A stretch of DNA of 64,000 nt from Methanothrix sp. (GTDB lineage Archaea; Halobacteriota; Methanosarcinia; Methanotrichales; Methanotrichaceae), in assembly GCF_030055635.1 (NCBI RefSeq), contig NZ_JASFYM010000007.1, positions 27,411 through 91,410 of the forward strand. The letters run 5' to 3'. Made by a program: the position numbers and the translations under genes. Positions 7,705 through 16,301 of this stretch are shown one piece after another. A model generated the notes under the pieces. That model saw nothing but the letters and a program-made list of their open reading frames with translations, did not search any database and was not told the origin of the DNA. The first letter of the stretch is position 1; the number at the start of each line of letters is the position of its first letter.

Positions 7705-9664
7705 CAGGATATTCGGTGTGGACATCGCCAGCGGCTCCCCAAGAAGCAGGAGCCAGCCGAGCTACGCCCTTTTTGTTATAGATGGAGAGAGCAGCTACTG
7801 CTATGAGATGGTAAGCAGGCAGAAGCTCATCCGGATTGTGAGAGAGAAGAGGCCGGATATCATAGCTGTGGATAACATCTACGAGCTCGCAGCGGACAGG
7901 AACGAGCTCACAGCCCTCATGAGGCTGTTCCCTCCAAACACGAGAATCGTCCAGGTGACCGGAGGGGATCATCCAGAGCCGCTCGTCAAGGTGGCGAGAT
8001 GGCACGGAATCGTCTTCGACAGATTGAATCCGATGCATGAGGCTGAGGCGTGTGCACGCCTTGCCGCAAAGGGCATCGGCTGTGCTGTCTCCGTCTTCGA
8101 GGACAGGACATGGATAAAGGTGAGCCGGAGGCGCTCTCCTGGAAGGGGTGGGTGGAGCCAGAACAGGTACTCCAGGAAGATACACGGAAACGTGAAGCTT
8201 CTCTCCAGAGAGATCGAGCACCATCTCAAGGAGAGCGGGCTCGAGTTCACGATGAAGGCCGTTGAGGGGCTCGGCGGTTACATCAGGTGCGAGTTCGTGG
8301 TCGAGGCGCCCAGGGAGAGGGTGCCTGTGCACACCAGCTCGAGGGGAGATGTGCAGATACGTGTAGCTCCGATCCCGCGGCAGCATTTGCAGTTCGTGCC
8401 CCTGCAGCAGCGGAGGGACTACATCATCGTTGGCATAGATCCGGGAACCACGACAGGTCTCGCTGCCCTCAATCTCAAGGGCGAGCTCGTCGATATCGTC
8501 TCAGCCAGAACCATGTCCTCCTCAGATGTCATCGAGTGGATAGCAGCCCGCGGCAGACCTCTGATAGTGGCCACGGACGTCTCGCCAGCCCCAGGAGCTG
8601 TGGAGAAGATCAAGCGGGCGTTCAATGCGGTTCTCTTCTCACCCTCAGAGGATCTGGCCGCTGAGGATAAGATCCTGCTCGCCAGACCGTTCAACTACAG
8701 GAACGATCACGAGAGGGATGCGCTTGCTGCTGCCATGAGCGCATTCAAAAAGTACAGAAACAAGTTCAGCCAGGTTGAGAAGAAGATCTCGAGGGATGTG
8801 AATCCGGACGAGGTGAAGGCGCTTGTGGTGAGGGGTTACTCCATCGAGAAGGCGATGGCTGAGCTTCTTGAGTCTGATGAGGCGCCTGTGCAGCCGTCTG
8901 GAGAGCCTCCGCAGATCCCGCAGCCCAAACCTGAGGAGCTGAGGCTCCTTACAGAGCAGGTCAAAAATCTCAGGGAGTACGTGGAGGACCTCAGGGCTGA
9001 GATTTCCTCCAAGGATAAAGAGATCTCAGAGCTGAAGAGGCAGCTGGAGAAGATGCAGGACAGAGACTACAGGGATATGAAGCGCGACCACGAGATCCGG
9101 ATAAGGGATAAGGAGATCGAGCGGCTCAGAAATCTTCTGAGAGCTGAGAGGAAACGCCTGCGGAGGCTCAGATCAGAGGCGCAGAAAATCAGGAAGGCAG
9201 AGCGCATAGAGGAGATGGCGGGGTACAGGAAGCTGAAGCCTGTTCCCGTCTTCTCGAAGGAGGCCATCCTCTCTGCGAGGAGCAGGTGGTCCATAGGCGA
9301 GGGGGATCTAATCCTCCTCCAGGATCCGTCTGGCGGTGGCCCGAACACAGCCGATCTGATCGCAGATCTTGGGGTTGAGGCTGTGGTTGTCATGAAGGAG
9401 ATGCCCCAGAGGATGAGGGAGTACTTCATGGAGAAATCTGTTCCTGTTCTCAGCGCAGATGATGTCTCCGTGAGGACTATAGACGGAATATCATTCGTGG
9501 ACCCTGAGATGCTGAAGGCTGCGAAGGAGAGATGGGAGGAGCAGAGAAAGGCATACGAGGCAGAGAAGCGGGCCGAGCGGCTGAGAAGCATCATCGAGGA
9601 GTACAGGGCTGAGAGGCTCAGGGAGGAGAGGCTCGAGGCCAAGCGAAGATCACAGCCACTCTGA
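7694..9664 (+). CDS. DUF460/COG2433 RNase H-like protein
   Basis: About 656 residues; archaeal COG2433 family (DUF460). The N-terminal part (residues about 1-120) and the middle part starting IIVGIDPGTTTGLAAL both look like RuvC/RNase H-fold domains with conserved acidic residues (FGVDIAS, VGIDPGT). A long charged coiled coil (about 400-520, rich in E/K/R) follows, then a small C-terminal alpha/beta domain. The family is predicted to be nucleic-acid acting; no function is proven. Starts at 7691 (TTG), 7694 or 7697 (ATG) are all possible, and all overlap the end of rio2. The pairing with RIO2 suggests RNA or ribosome metabolism. Confidence 0.85.
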   Translation: MMDSRIFGVDIASGSPRSRSQPSYALFVIDGESSYCYEMVSRQKLIRIVREKRPDIIAVDNIYELAADRNELTALMRLFPPNTRIVQVTGGDHPEPLVKVARWHGIVFDRLNPMHEAEACARLAAKGIGCAVSVFEDRTWIKVSRRRSPGRGGWSQNRYSRKIHGNVKLLSREIEHHLKESGLEFTMKAVEGLGGYIRCEFVVEAPRERVPVHTSSRGDVQIRVAPIPRQHLQFVPLQQRRDYIIVGIDPGTTTGLAALNLKGELVDIVSARTMSSSDVIEWIAARGRPLIVATDVSPAPGAVEKIKRAFNAVLFSPSEDLAAEDKILLARPFNYRNDHERDALAAAMSAFKKYRNKFSQVEKKISRDVNPDEVKALVVRGYSIEKAMAELLESDEAPVQPSGEPPQIPQPKPEELRLLTEQVKNLREYVEDLRAEISSKDKEISELKRQLEKMQDRDYRDMKRDHEIRIRDKEIERLRNLLRAERKRLRRLRSEAQKIRKAERIEEMAGYRKLKPVPVFSKEAILSARSRWSIGEGDLILLQDPSGGGPNTADLIADLGVEAVVVMKEMPQRMREYFMEKSVPVLSADDVSVRTIDGISFVDPEMLKAAKERWEEQRKAYEAEKRAERLRSIIEEYRAERLREERLEAKRRSQPL

Positions 9665-9892
9665 GATGCGCTACGCGCTGTGCCCGTTGATCCAAAGCGT
9701 GCCCGCTCTGCAGGCTTATGAGCAGTCGGTATCCTTTGCTCAGCTGATGCCGGAACTTGTAATGCTGTACGGCTCGAAAATACATCCCGTGATTTTCATG
9801 CCTGTGCATCGGCCGCCGAGCGTGATATGGAGTGCAGCGCAAACTCAGGTCTTCAGGCCGGAGAGCATCTCACAACCTCCACAAGGCAAAGA

Positions 9893-9900
9893 ATATATCA
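9893..9900 (+). promoter_or_regulatory. TATA box for mcrC, predicted leaderless mRNA
   Basis: AATATATC lies about 26-28 bases upstream of the mcrC ATG at 9924. That puts the expected start of transcription at the start codon itself, and no Shine-Dalgarno sequence is present. The 260-base gap before it (9665-9923) holds no convincing gene. Confidence 0.5.
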
Positions 9901-9923
9901 GCATTGAGCTCAGAGTCTGATGC

Positions 9924-10553
9924 ATGATCGGCAGGCAGACCCAGGTCGTGGACTGCAGGGAGAGCATGGGGCTGGCCAAGGGCGGTGGGCTCGCGCAGAG
10001 GGGCACCCTGTCAGAGGCGGCGAGGCCGGATGTCATAGCGATTGCGATGTCCCCCGGAAGGAGGCACATAACCAAGCCCGTCTGCGAGATAACCTACGGT
10101 CTGAGAAGGGAGGGCATACAGACGAGCGTTCTGGTTCTCGAGGCCGGGACAGGCGTCCCGGAGTCGTTTCCCCAGGCTTCGAGGGGCTACGGCCCCACAT
10201 TCGGTTTGACCCCGAAGGAGATAGAGCAGATACAGAGGCACAAGATAGCCGTGATACATCTCGGCAACGTGAAGTCGCATGTCATCTATAAAACAAGAGA
10301 TATACTCGCGTTTGTGGATATCCCTGCTGTCGTCGTTTCTCAGTGCCCCGTGGACTTCGAGGACTTCGCAAAGGAGGGCGTGAAGACGCGGGTCGTCATG
10401 CCACCGAAGAGCAAGCAGGTCACAAAGGGTACTGTGGTGGACATAGTCACCGGGGTGACGAGGGGCGCGACATGCGGCAGGAGCAAGCTCAACACGCTTG
10501 CCAAGGTCCTGAACAGGCATCTCGCTGAGATGGAATCAAAGAAAACCGAGTGA
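9924..10553 (+). CDS. mcrC: Methyl-coenzyme M reductase operon protein C (McrC)
   Basis: 209 residues; recognised from the highly conserved [20 protein letters not shown] opening, the [17 protein letters not shown] block and the C-terminal [10 protein letters not shown]. McrC is not a subunit of the reductase core but belongs to the ATP-dependent machinery that activates MCR and its nickel cofactor F430. No mcrA/B/G/D lies nearby, so this is a stand-alone copy, followed 6 bp later by apgM. Cytoplasmic. The ATG at 9924 is supported by the conserved N-terminus and by the TATA box spacing. Confidence 0.92.
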   Translation: MIGRQTQVVDCRESMGLAKGGGLAQRGTLSEAARPDVIAIAMSPGRRHITKPVCEITYGLRREGIQTSVLVLEAGTGVPESFPQASRGYGPTFGLTPKEIEQIQRHKIAVIHLGNVKSHVIYKTRDILAFVDIPAVVVSQCPVDFEDFAKEGVKTRVVMPPKSKQVTKGTVVDIVTGVTRGATCGRSKLNTLAKVLNRHLAEMESKKTE

Positions 10554-10559
10554 CCCTGC

Positions 10560-11738
10560 TTGAAGTACGTTGTGCTTCTCGGAGATGGGATGGCCGACTG
10601 GCCTCTGGAATCTCTGGGCGGGAGAACGCCCCTGCAGGCCGCACGCAAGCCGAACATGGATCTCATCGCTCGCACCGGGCGTTGCGGTCTCGCCAGGACG
10701 GTGCCTGATGGCATGACCCCCGGAAGCGATGTCGCAAACCTCTCGATAATGGGCTATGATCCGAGGAGGTACTACACAGGGAGGGCACCCCTTGAGGCTG
10801 CCGCTATGCGGATACCTCTCGGGGAGAACGAGATCGCGTTCAGATGCAATTTCGTCACTGTGATTGATGGCATCATGGACGACTACAGCGCCGGTCACAT
10901 CACATCTGAGGAGGGCGCTGAGATAGCTAAATCCCTGAAAGAGGTTGTACCCGGTGGCAGGATATATCCTGGGGTGAGCTACAGGAACATAGTCGTTTTA
11001 ACGGAATGCAGGGATGCGGTTTGCACTCCGCCTCATGATATAATGGGCAAACCCGTATCAGATCATCTACCGAGGGGGGATGATGCGCACATCCTGATGG
11101 ACATCATGGAGAGGGCAAGGCCCATACTCGAGAACCATCCTATCAATCGCAGGCGTGTAAGCAGGGGTTTGAAGCCCGCAAACATGATCTGGCTCTGGGG
11201 GCAGGGGCCTGCGCCGTCGATGCCGAGGTTTCATGAGATTTACGGGCTTAATGGAGCTGTGATCTCAGCGGTGGATCTTCTCAAGGGGCTGGGCGTCTAC
11301 GCTGGCTGGCGCGTGATCGATGTTCCGGGGGCAACGGGCACCATCGATACAGACTACGCCGGCAAGGTCAGGGCCGCGCTCGAGGCTCTTGAATCAGTGG
11401 ACATAGTGTATCTTCATATAGAGGCGCCGGACGAGGCCGCGCACTCCGGGGATGTGGAACAGAAAATGAGAGCGATAGAGCTCTTCGATGAGAGGGTGGT
11501 CGGCCCGATGATCTGCGGTTTGAAGAGATCTGGAGGGGCGTGGCGTGTGCTTCTTCTCCCGGATCACCCCACGCCCATAAAGATAAGAACACACTCCACA
11601 GACCCTGTGCCATTCGCGATAGCCGGCTCCGGAATAGATGCTGATTCTGTCGATTCGTTCGACGAGATCTCAGCGTCCAGGGGATACTATGGAAGGATCG
11701 AGGGAAGGGAGCTCATCAGGCTGCTCATCGCGGGATGA
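10560..11738 (+). CDS. apgM: Cofactor-independent phosphoglycerate mutase, archaeal type
   Basis: 392 residues; interconverts 3- and 2-phosphoglycerate for gluconeogenesis. The TTG start gives MKYVVLLGDGMADWP, the canonical first metal site (Asp in GDGMAD). The catalytic serine lies in GSDVANLSIMGYDP. The C-terminal metal site includes LLPDHPTPIKIRTHSTDPVPF. This is the shorter archaeal ApgM of the alkaline-phosphatase superfamily, not the 510-residue bacterial iPGM. It lies 6 bp after mcrC, so the two are probably co-transcribed, with no obvious functional link. Confidence 0.93.
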   Translation: MKYVVLLGDGMADWPLESLGGRTPLQAARKPNMDLIARTGRCGLARTVPDGMTPGSDVANLSIMGYDPRRYYTGRAPLEAAAMRIPLGENEIAFRCNFVTVIDGIMDDYSAGHITSEEGAEIAKSLKEVVPGGRIYPGVSYRNIVVLTECRDAVCTPPHDIMGKPVSDHLPRGDDAHILMDIMERARPILENHPINRRRVSRGLKPANMIWLWGQGPAPSMPRFHEIYGLNGAVISAVDLLKGLGVYAGWRVIDVPGATGTIDTDYAGKVRAALEALESVDIVYLHIEAPDEAAHSGDVEQKMRAIELFDERVVGPMICGLKRSGGAWRVLLLPDHPTPIKIRTHSTDPVPFAIAGSGIDADSVDSFDEISASRGYYGRIEGRELIRLLIAG

Positions 11739-12102
11739 GCAGCGCTGCTACATTCAGAGGCAGATCGAGATGAGGGAGCTCAGATGCTGCCTCAGAAGGA
11801 GGGTATCCCTCAGAGGCGGATTGTGAGCCCAAAACTGTTCAGCATGTCTTTTTAATTGCATGTGCTGTTTAAGTGTCAGAAGCGCCCCACCGATCATGCA
11901 AGATCAACATGCTCTACTAGGGGCTGGAAGCTACATTAACACAGAGAAGGACGGACACAATCATAAGTCGAAAAGCGGAGACCTTCAGGGCCCACATCAA
12001 GGCGCATCTAAACTATTTATATAGGATATCCCGATACACGATGTAGGCTGATGGACGATATAAATCTGCTCAGCAAATTAAAAACATGTTTGAGGTGATA
12101 GG
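11739..12102. other. Intergenic region upstream of aIF1A
   Basis: About 360 bases without a gene. Features seen are a possible hairpin at about 11883-11924 (CCCC/GGGG outer arms with CATG inner arms), a TATA-like TTTATATA at 12016-12023 and a second TATA at 12058-12065 close to the aIF1A start. No tRNA or known small RNA could be recognised. Confidence 0.5.
12058..12065 (+). promoter_or_regulatory. Proximal TATA box and short leader for aIF1A
   Basis: ATATAAAT would place transcription start near 12087. This leaves a leader of about 16 bases that contains the strong Shine-Dalgarno GAGGTGAT (12092-12099). A second TATA-like site lies at 12016-12023. Confidence 0.45.
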
Positions 12103-12414
12103 CTGCATCAGAAAGATGTTGACGAGGCTGTTGTAACGAGGGTACGGGTCCCTCGCAAGCAGAACAGGGAGGTATTCGGGTACGTGGAGAGCCTCCTGGG
12201 CTCCAACCGTATCAAGGTAAGGTGCATGGACGGTCAGACCAGGATCGCCAGGATACCGGGAAAGATGAAGAAGCGGATATGGATCCGCGAGGGAGATGTT
12301 GTCATAGTGGTTCCCTGGGAGTTCCAGGACGACAAGGCGGATGTGATATGGAGATACACCGGCCCGCAGGTCGACTGGCTTGAGCGCAAGGGATACCTCA
12401 AATCAACACCATGA
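12103..12414 (+). CDS. eif1A: Translation initiation factor aIF1A with apparent CTG start codon
   Basis: Archaeal aIF1A, an S1/OB-fold factor of the small ribosomal subunit that helps scanning and subunit joining. About 103 residues when read from CTG at 12103; the family is usually 100-113. Conserved [36 protein letters not shown] and PWEFQ are present, as is the C-terminal [11 protein letters not shown]. The frame has a TGA at 12091 and no ATG, GTG or TTG before 12184. A GTG start at 12184 would remove the first beta strand and basic tail. GAGGTGAT at 12092-12099, complementary to the 16S rRNA end, sits 7 bases (counting from GAGG) before CTG. The gene overlaps rio1 by 4 bp. Confidence 0.9.
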   Translation: MHQKDVDEAVVTRVRVPRKQNREVFGYVESLLGSNRIKVRCMDGQTRIARIPGKMKKRIWIREGDVVIVVPWEFQDDKADVIWRYTGPQVDWLERKGYLKSTP

Positions 12415-13184
12415 AGCGAAGGGACGAGGAGGAGCTCGACGCGCGTATCGATCTCTTCCGCAGGCGCATAAAGGACGCAAACGATTTGAAGGTAAGGGAT
12501 GACGTTTTTGATACGCGCACCCTCATGAACCTCTACTACCTCTCCAAGAAGGGCTACGTCGAGGCCCTGGGGGGCTCGATCAGCCGTGGGAAGGAGGCAA
12601 ATATATTCCACGCGCTCGGCCGGGGAGGCAAGCACCTCGCCCTGAAGATCTACAGGGTCGCGACAAGCGATTTCAAGGCGATGCAGGACTACATCCTGGG
12701 GGATCCGAGGTTCAGGAGCGTTAAGGGAAACAAGCGCAGCCTGGTGAACGCCTGGACCAGGAAGGAGTACAGGAACCTGCTCAGGGCAGAGGATGTCGGC
12801 GTGCGTGTACCCCACCCCTACGCTGTGAGGGAGAACATCCTGGTCATGGATCTCGTCGGCACTGATGGCGTCGCCGCACCGCTCCTCAAGGAGGTTGAGC
12901 TTGAGAAAGAGGAGGCGGAGCGCATTTACAGGAAGATCGCTGATTACGTTGTTCTCCTCCACAACCGCGCGGGGCTCGTACACGCGGATCTTAGCGAGTT
13001 CAACATACTCTACGATGGGGAGCCGGTGCTGATAGACATGGGCCAGGCTGTGACGCTAGACCATCCGAACGCGATGGAGTTCCTGAAAAGAGATATATCC
13101 AATCTGGTGAGGTTCTTCAGGGAACGCTATGGCATAGGATCTGAGGATGAGATCTGGAGCAGGATAGAATCAGATGATGAATGA
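12411..13184 (+). CDS. rio1: RIO1-type serine/threonine kinase/ATPase
   Basis: 257 residues; acts late in 30S maturation. The RIO1 features are SRGKEANIF (residues 58-66) as the P-loop, Lys79 in LALKIY, the catalytic loop HADLSEFN (191-198, Asp193) and Asp209 in VLIDMGQAV. There is no N-terminal winged helix, which separates it from RIO2. The ATG overlaps the aIF1A stop, and a KH-domain protein follows 13 bp later. The order aIF1A-RIO1-KH is a conserved archaeal ribosome-biogenesis cluster, so these are expected to act together. Confidence 0.95.
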   Translation: MKRRDEEELDARIDLFRRRIKDANDLKVRDDVFDTRTLMNLYYLSKKGYVEALGGSISRGKEANIFHALGRGGKHLALKIYRVATSDFKAMQDYILGDPRFRSVKGNKRSLVNAWTRKEYRNLLRAEDVGVRVPHPYAVRENILVMDLVGTDGVAAPLLKEVELEKEEAERIYRKIADYVVLLHNRAGLVHADLSEFNILYDGEPVLIDMGQAVTLDHPNAMEFLKRDISNLVRFFRERYGIGSEDEIWSRIESDDE

Positions 13185-13197
13185 TAGAGGTTCTTAG

Positions 13198-13722
13198 ATG
13201 AATATCAAGATTCCCGGCGACAGGATCGGCGCGGTGATAGGCCCGAACGGAGAGACGAAGAGGTACCTGGAGGAGAGGTGCAGGGTATCGCTGGACATAG
13301 ACAGCGAGAGCGGTGTTGTCACCGTGACCTCTCAGGGGGATGCTCTGGATGCCATGAAGGCCATGGATGTTCTCAGGGCCATAGCGAGGGGATTCTCGCC
13401 GGAGCGGGCGTTCGCGCTGCTGGACGATGACATGCTGATGCTCGACGTCATGGATCTCTCGAGCCTGGCCGCGACGAAGAACGACATGATCAGGATAAAG
13501 GGAAGGATCATAGGCAAGGACGGCAAGACCAGGGAGCTGATGGAGAGCCTGACAGGGGCGAGGATCTCTGTATACGGAAAGACCGTCTCCATCATCGGGT
13601 ACCCCGAGCAGATAAAGGTCGTGCGCTCAGCCCTCGAGATGCTGATCGACGGCGCGCCCCATGGCAACGTTTACAGCTTCCTCGAGAGGAAGCGGAGAGA
13701 TCTCCTGGAGATGGAGCTCTGA
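13198..13722 (+). CDS. KH-domain RNA-binding protein (Dim2/Pno1-like)
   Basis: 174 residues with two KH domains. GxxG loops are visible as GPNG (15-18) and GKDG (106-109). The archaeal Dim2/Pno1 homologue binds the 3' end of 16S rRNA and works with RIO1 and initiation factors in small-subunit maturation, which agrees with its neighbours. The start at 13198 gives MNIKIPGDRIGAVIG, the standard N-terminus. The stop overlaps the next gene by one base. Confidence 0.9.
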   Translation: MNIKIPGDRIGAVIGPNGETKRYLEERCRVSLDIDSESGVVTVTSQGDALDAMKAMDVLRAIARGFSPERAFALLDDDMLMLDVMDLSSLAATKNDMIRIKGRIIGKDGKTRELMESLTGARISVYGKTVSIIGYPEQIKVVRSALEMLIDGAPHGNVYSFLERKRRDLLEMEL

Positions 13723-15278
13723 TGGATTTCAGCAGCGAGCAGTGGCTCATTCTGATCGTGCTGGCTCTTGGACTGCTCTCCCTCCTCGGGACAGCGCTTG
13801 GCGGTGAGAGGGGGATCAGCAGCTGGGGGCCCGTGATTTTTGTGAGAACAACCAAGGGGCTGGGCCTCCTCGACAGGCTTGCGGGTGCTAGGCGTCTCTG
13901 GCGTTTAACAACGACACTCTGCATGCCCCTCGTCCTTGCGGGGATGATCTACTTTCTGCTCCTGCTTCTTCTGATGGTGTATGTGATGTGGAGGGCGCCA
14001 CCCGAGCCCGGGAGCTACAGCTCTCCGCGGAACGTTCTGCTCATACCGGGGGTCAATCAGTACATACCGCTCATCTGGGGATGGATCGCTCTATGCGTCA
14101 CGATAGTGGTCCACGAGCTCTCACACGGAATCCTGTGCAGGGTCGAGGGAATACGGGTAAAATCGATGGGCCTGGTATTCCTGCTCTTCCCGATAGGCGC
14201 ATTCGTCGAGCCTGATGATTCCGAGCTCTTCGGGGACGAGAAAAATCCCCCAAAGGCGACACGGCATGCAAGGATGAGGATACTGTCCGCAGGGGTCATC
14301 GCGAACTTTGTGGTGGCTGCGTTGGCGCTGTCCCTCTTCTTCGGTCCTGTCATAAGCGCGTTATCGCCGGTCGACAGGGTCATCGTTGTGGATGTCGAGC
14401 ATGAAAGCAGATTTGCAGGCGACGTCCGCGCGGGAATGGTTGCATCAGGCGCAAGCAGCATTGAGGAGCTTTACAGGATAGCATCTGAGAGAAGATCCGT
14501 GGAGCTTTTCGATGAAACCTCCAGAAAAGCTATCTCCGGAGAGCCGGTCCTGGGGGTGCTCGTAGTCGATATCTTCGAGGGATCGCCGGCGGAGGATGCC
14601 GGAATGCCTGAGAGGTTCGTGATCACAGAGATCAATGAAACCAGAATCGAATCCCTCGAGAGCTTCAGAGATTACATGAACTCCACATCCCCCGGACAGG
14701 TTCTGAGAATAAACACCACAGGTGGATCTTACAGCGTGAGGCTTGCGCCCAAGGGCGATGGCACTGGCATGATAGGGGTCGCGATCTCAGGCACCGCACT
14801 CTACCTTGATGGTGTTATCCTCCAGGAGTTCCAGGCGGAGCGGTTCCTCGCGCTCATGAGATCGATCCCATCAAGCGGGTTGAGGGGGTTCAACACGCTC
14901 ATGGGACTGCCGTTTACGGGCATCGGTGGGTTCACATCTGACGGCTTCCAGGGCTTCAGCGGAGCGATGCTCTACCTCTTCGAGCCAGCCGGATGGGCGG
15001 AGCCGCTGGGTGGTAAGATATTCTGGATCGCCAACCTCCTGCTCTGGATAGGCTGGATAAACATGTACGCCGGTCTGTTCAACTGCCTGCCGACGATACC
15101 GCTCGACGGAGGCCACATAGTTCGTGATCTTATCCAAACGCTCCTCGACAGGGTGATGAGCGAGAGGAGCGCCGAGCGTTTCACCAGGGGCATAGTGGCC
15201 GCGCTATCATGGCTCGTGATATCCTCACTGATCTTCACAGTTCTCGGACCGTATCTAGCTCACGGGATACCGCTCTGA
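13722..15278 (+). CDS. Site-2 protease family (M50) membrane metalloprotease with PDZ domain
   Basis: 518 residues. Zinc site HELSHG (131-136) lies inside a membrane helix, and the second ligand lies in the NCLPTIPLDGG motif near residue 455. Hydrophobic segments are at about 7-25, 68-90, 118-135, 190-205, 435-455 and the C-terminus. A PDZ-like domain occupies about 280-350 (GSPAEDAGMPE and following). Such proteases cut membrane proteins within the bilayer, for signalling or turnover; the substrate is unknown. The ATG overlaps the KH gene stop. The 3' end overlaps the convergent mfnF gene by 24 bp. Confidence 0.9.
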   Translation: MDFSSEQWLILIVLALGLLSLLGTALGGERGISSWGPVIFVRTTKGLGLLDRLAGARRLWRLTTTLCMPLVLAGMIYFLLLLLLMVYVMWRAPPEPGSYSSPRNVLLIPGVNQYIPLIWGWIALCVTIVVHELSHGILCRVEGIRVKSMGLVFLLFPIGAFVEPDDSELFGDEKNPPKATRHARMRILSAGVIANFVVAALALSLFFGPVISALSPVDRVIVVDVEHESRFAGDVRAGMVASGASSIEELYRIASERRSVELFDETSRKAISGEPVLGVLVVDIFEGSPAEDAGMPERFVITEINETRIESLESFRDYMNSTSPGQVLRINTTGGSYSVRLAPKGDGTGMIGVAISGTALYLDGVILQEFQAERFLALMRSIPSSGLRGFNTLMGLPFTGIGGFTSDGFQGFSGAMLYLFEPAGWAEPLGGKIFWIANLLLWIGWINMYAGLFNCLPTIPLDGGHIVRDLIQTLLDRVMSERSAERFTRGIVAALSWLVISSLIFTVLGPYLAHGIPL

Positions 15279-16232
15279 GAGCAGGCGGGCCACAGCGAAC
15301 GCGGGGAAGACATCGGACAGCCTCTCGGTATATATCTCCGAGAGCCGGATGCATTCCAGAGCTGCACGCTCGCATGCAGCCTCCACAACGAACTCGCCAA
15401 TGCCGGCTGCAACAACCCGCCGGATGTTATGCCTCTCGGCTACTCTGGATATGCCATTGGATATTACCGATATCTGCCGTGATCTCGTCTGGGCCGCGAT
15501 CGACAGCGCTCCATCCTCCCCGAGCTCATCCAGATCCGAGCACACAGTCCTCGCGAGTCTTCTGAGAGCTCCCTCACGGCTCTTCGGCCCGCCGTCAGGC
15601 GTCTCGCATGAATATTCATCCGGTTCTATATCCCCCAGCGCGAGGTAAGCATCTGCTGTTATCGAGAATAGCTCGGAGGAGAGAGGCGCAGAACCGCCTG
15701 ATAGATCGACGCACGGCAGCAGCGCTGCGAGGTTCGTGCGCAGCAGTCCTGTGTATATAAGCTCACCGCGCATCAGTCTCTTCAGATCCGTGAAGCCGGA
15801 AAGCGGCCGGTCCACCACCGGTACTATATCAGTGGTTGTAGAACCCATATCGACGAAGATGCACTCCCCGATATCTCTCAGGAGGAGACGGACGGATGCT
15901 GACCAGTTTGCAGCAGCCAGATCCATGGCATTATCTCTTGAAACGCTCTCATGAAATCCGCTCAGCCCCCAGAAGCGCACCGGGCAGTCGAACGTTTCTT
16001 CGACAGCGGCTGCTATGAACCTCACCCCTTCCATCTTGCTCTCAAAGCAGTCCGCCAGCTCGCCTGTCATGACCACGCCCACAGCATCGGGCTTCAACCT
16101 GGAGCTCAGATCAGCAAGATGCTCTTCCAGCGGACATCTCTTCCAGAGTGGGAGGTAGACGATCTCCGCAAACCGCCCGTCGGAGCTCGCAGCCTTTGTG
16201 TTCGCCCCGCCAATGTCGACTCCGAGAATCAC
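15255..16232 (-). CDS. mfnF: MfnF-like methanofuran biosynthesis enzyme (ASKHA / hydantoinase-oxoprolinase-like family)
   Basis: 325 residues. Phosphate-binding motifs are GVDIGGANTKAA at the N-terminus and FVDMGSTTTDIVP in the middle, as in the hydantoinase/oxoprolinase A-like ASKHA fold. The family is known as the H4MPT-linked C1 transfer pathway protein, and MJ0863 (MfnF) couples gamma-glutamyltyramine to the furan precursor in methanofuran synthesis. Methanofuran is needed for the formyl branch of the C1 pathway. The gene is convergent with the site-2 protease, whose end it overlaps, and divergent from the FrhB/FpoF-like gene. The function is assigned by family, not by catalytic-residue proof. 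Confidence 0.8.
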   Translation of the reverse strand: MILGVDIGGANTKAASSDGRFAEIVYLPLWKRCPLEEHLADLSSRLKPDAVGVVMTGELADCFESKMEGVRFIAAAVEETFDCPVRFWGLSGFHESVSRDNAMDLAAANWSASVRLLLRDIGECIFVDMGSTTTDIVPVVDRPLSGFTDLKRLMRGELIYTGLLRTNLAALLPCVDLSGGSAPLSSELFSITADAYLALGDIEPDEYSCETPDGGPKSREGALRRLARTVCSDLDELGEDGALSIAAQTRSRQISVISNGISRVAERHNIRRVVAAGIGEFVVEAACERAALECIRLSEIYTERLSDVFPAFAVARLLSERYPVS

Positions 16233-16301
16233 AGTTCTGGAGGCAAATCCTTACCATAAAAGCTTTAGGTATGAAGCCCATGGAGTTTCCGGAGATTCAT
16301 C

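Noticed and set aside
9666..9920. 84-residue open frame before mcrC
   Set aside because: No recognisable domain or ribosome site, and it overlaps the mcrC promoter.
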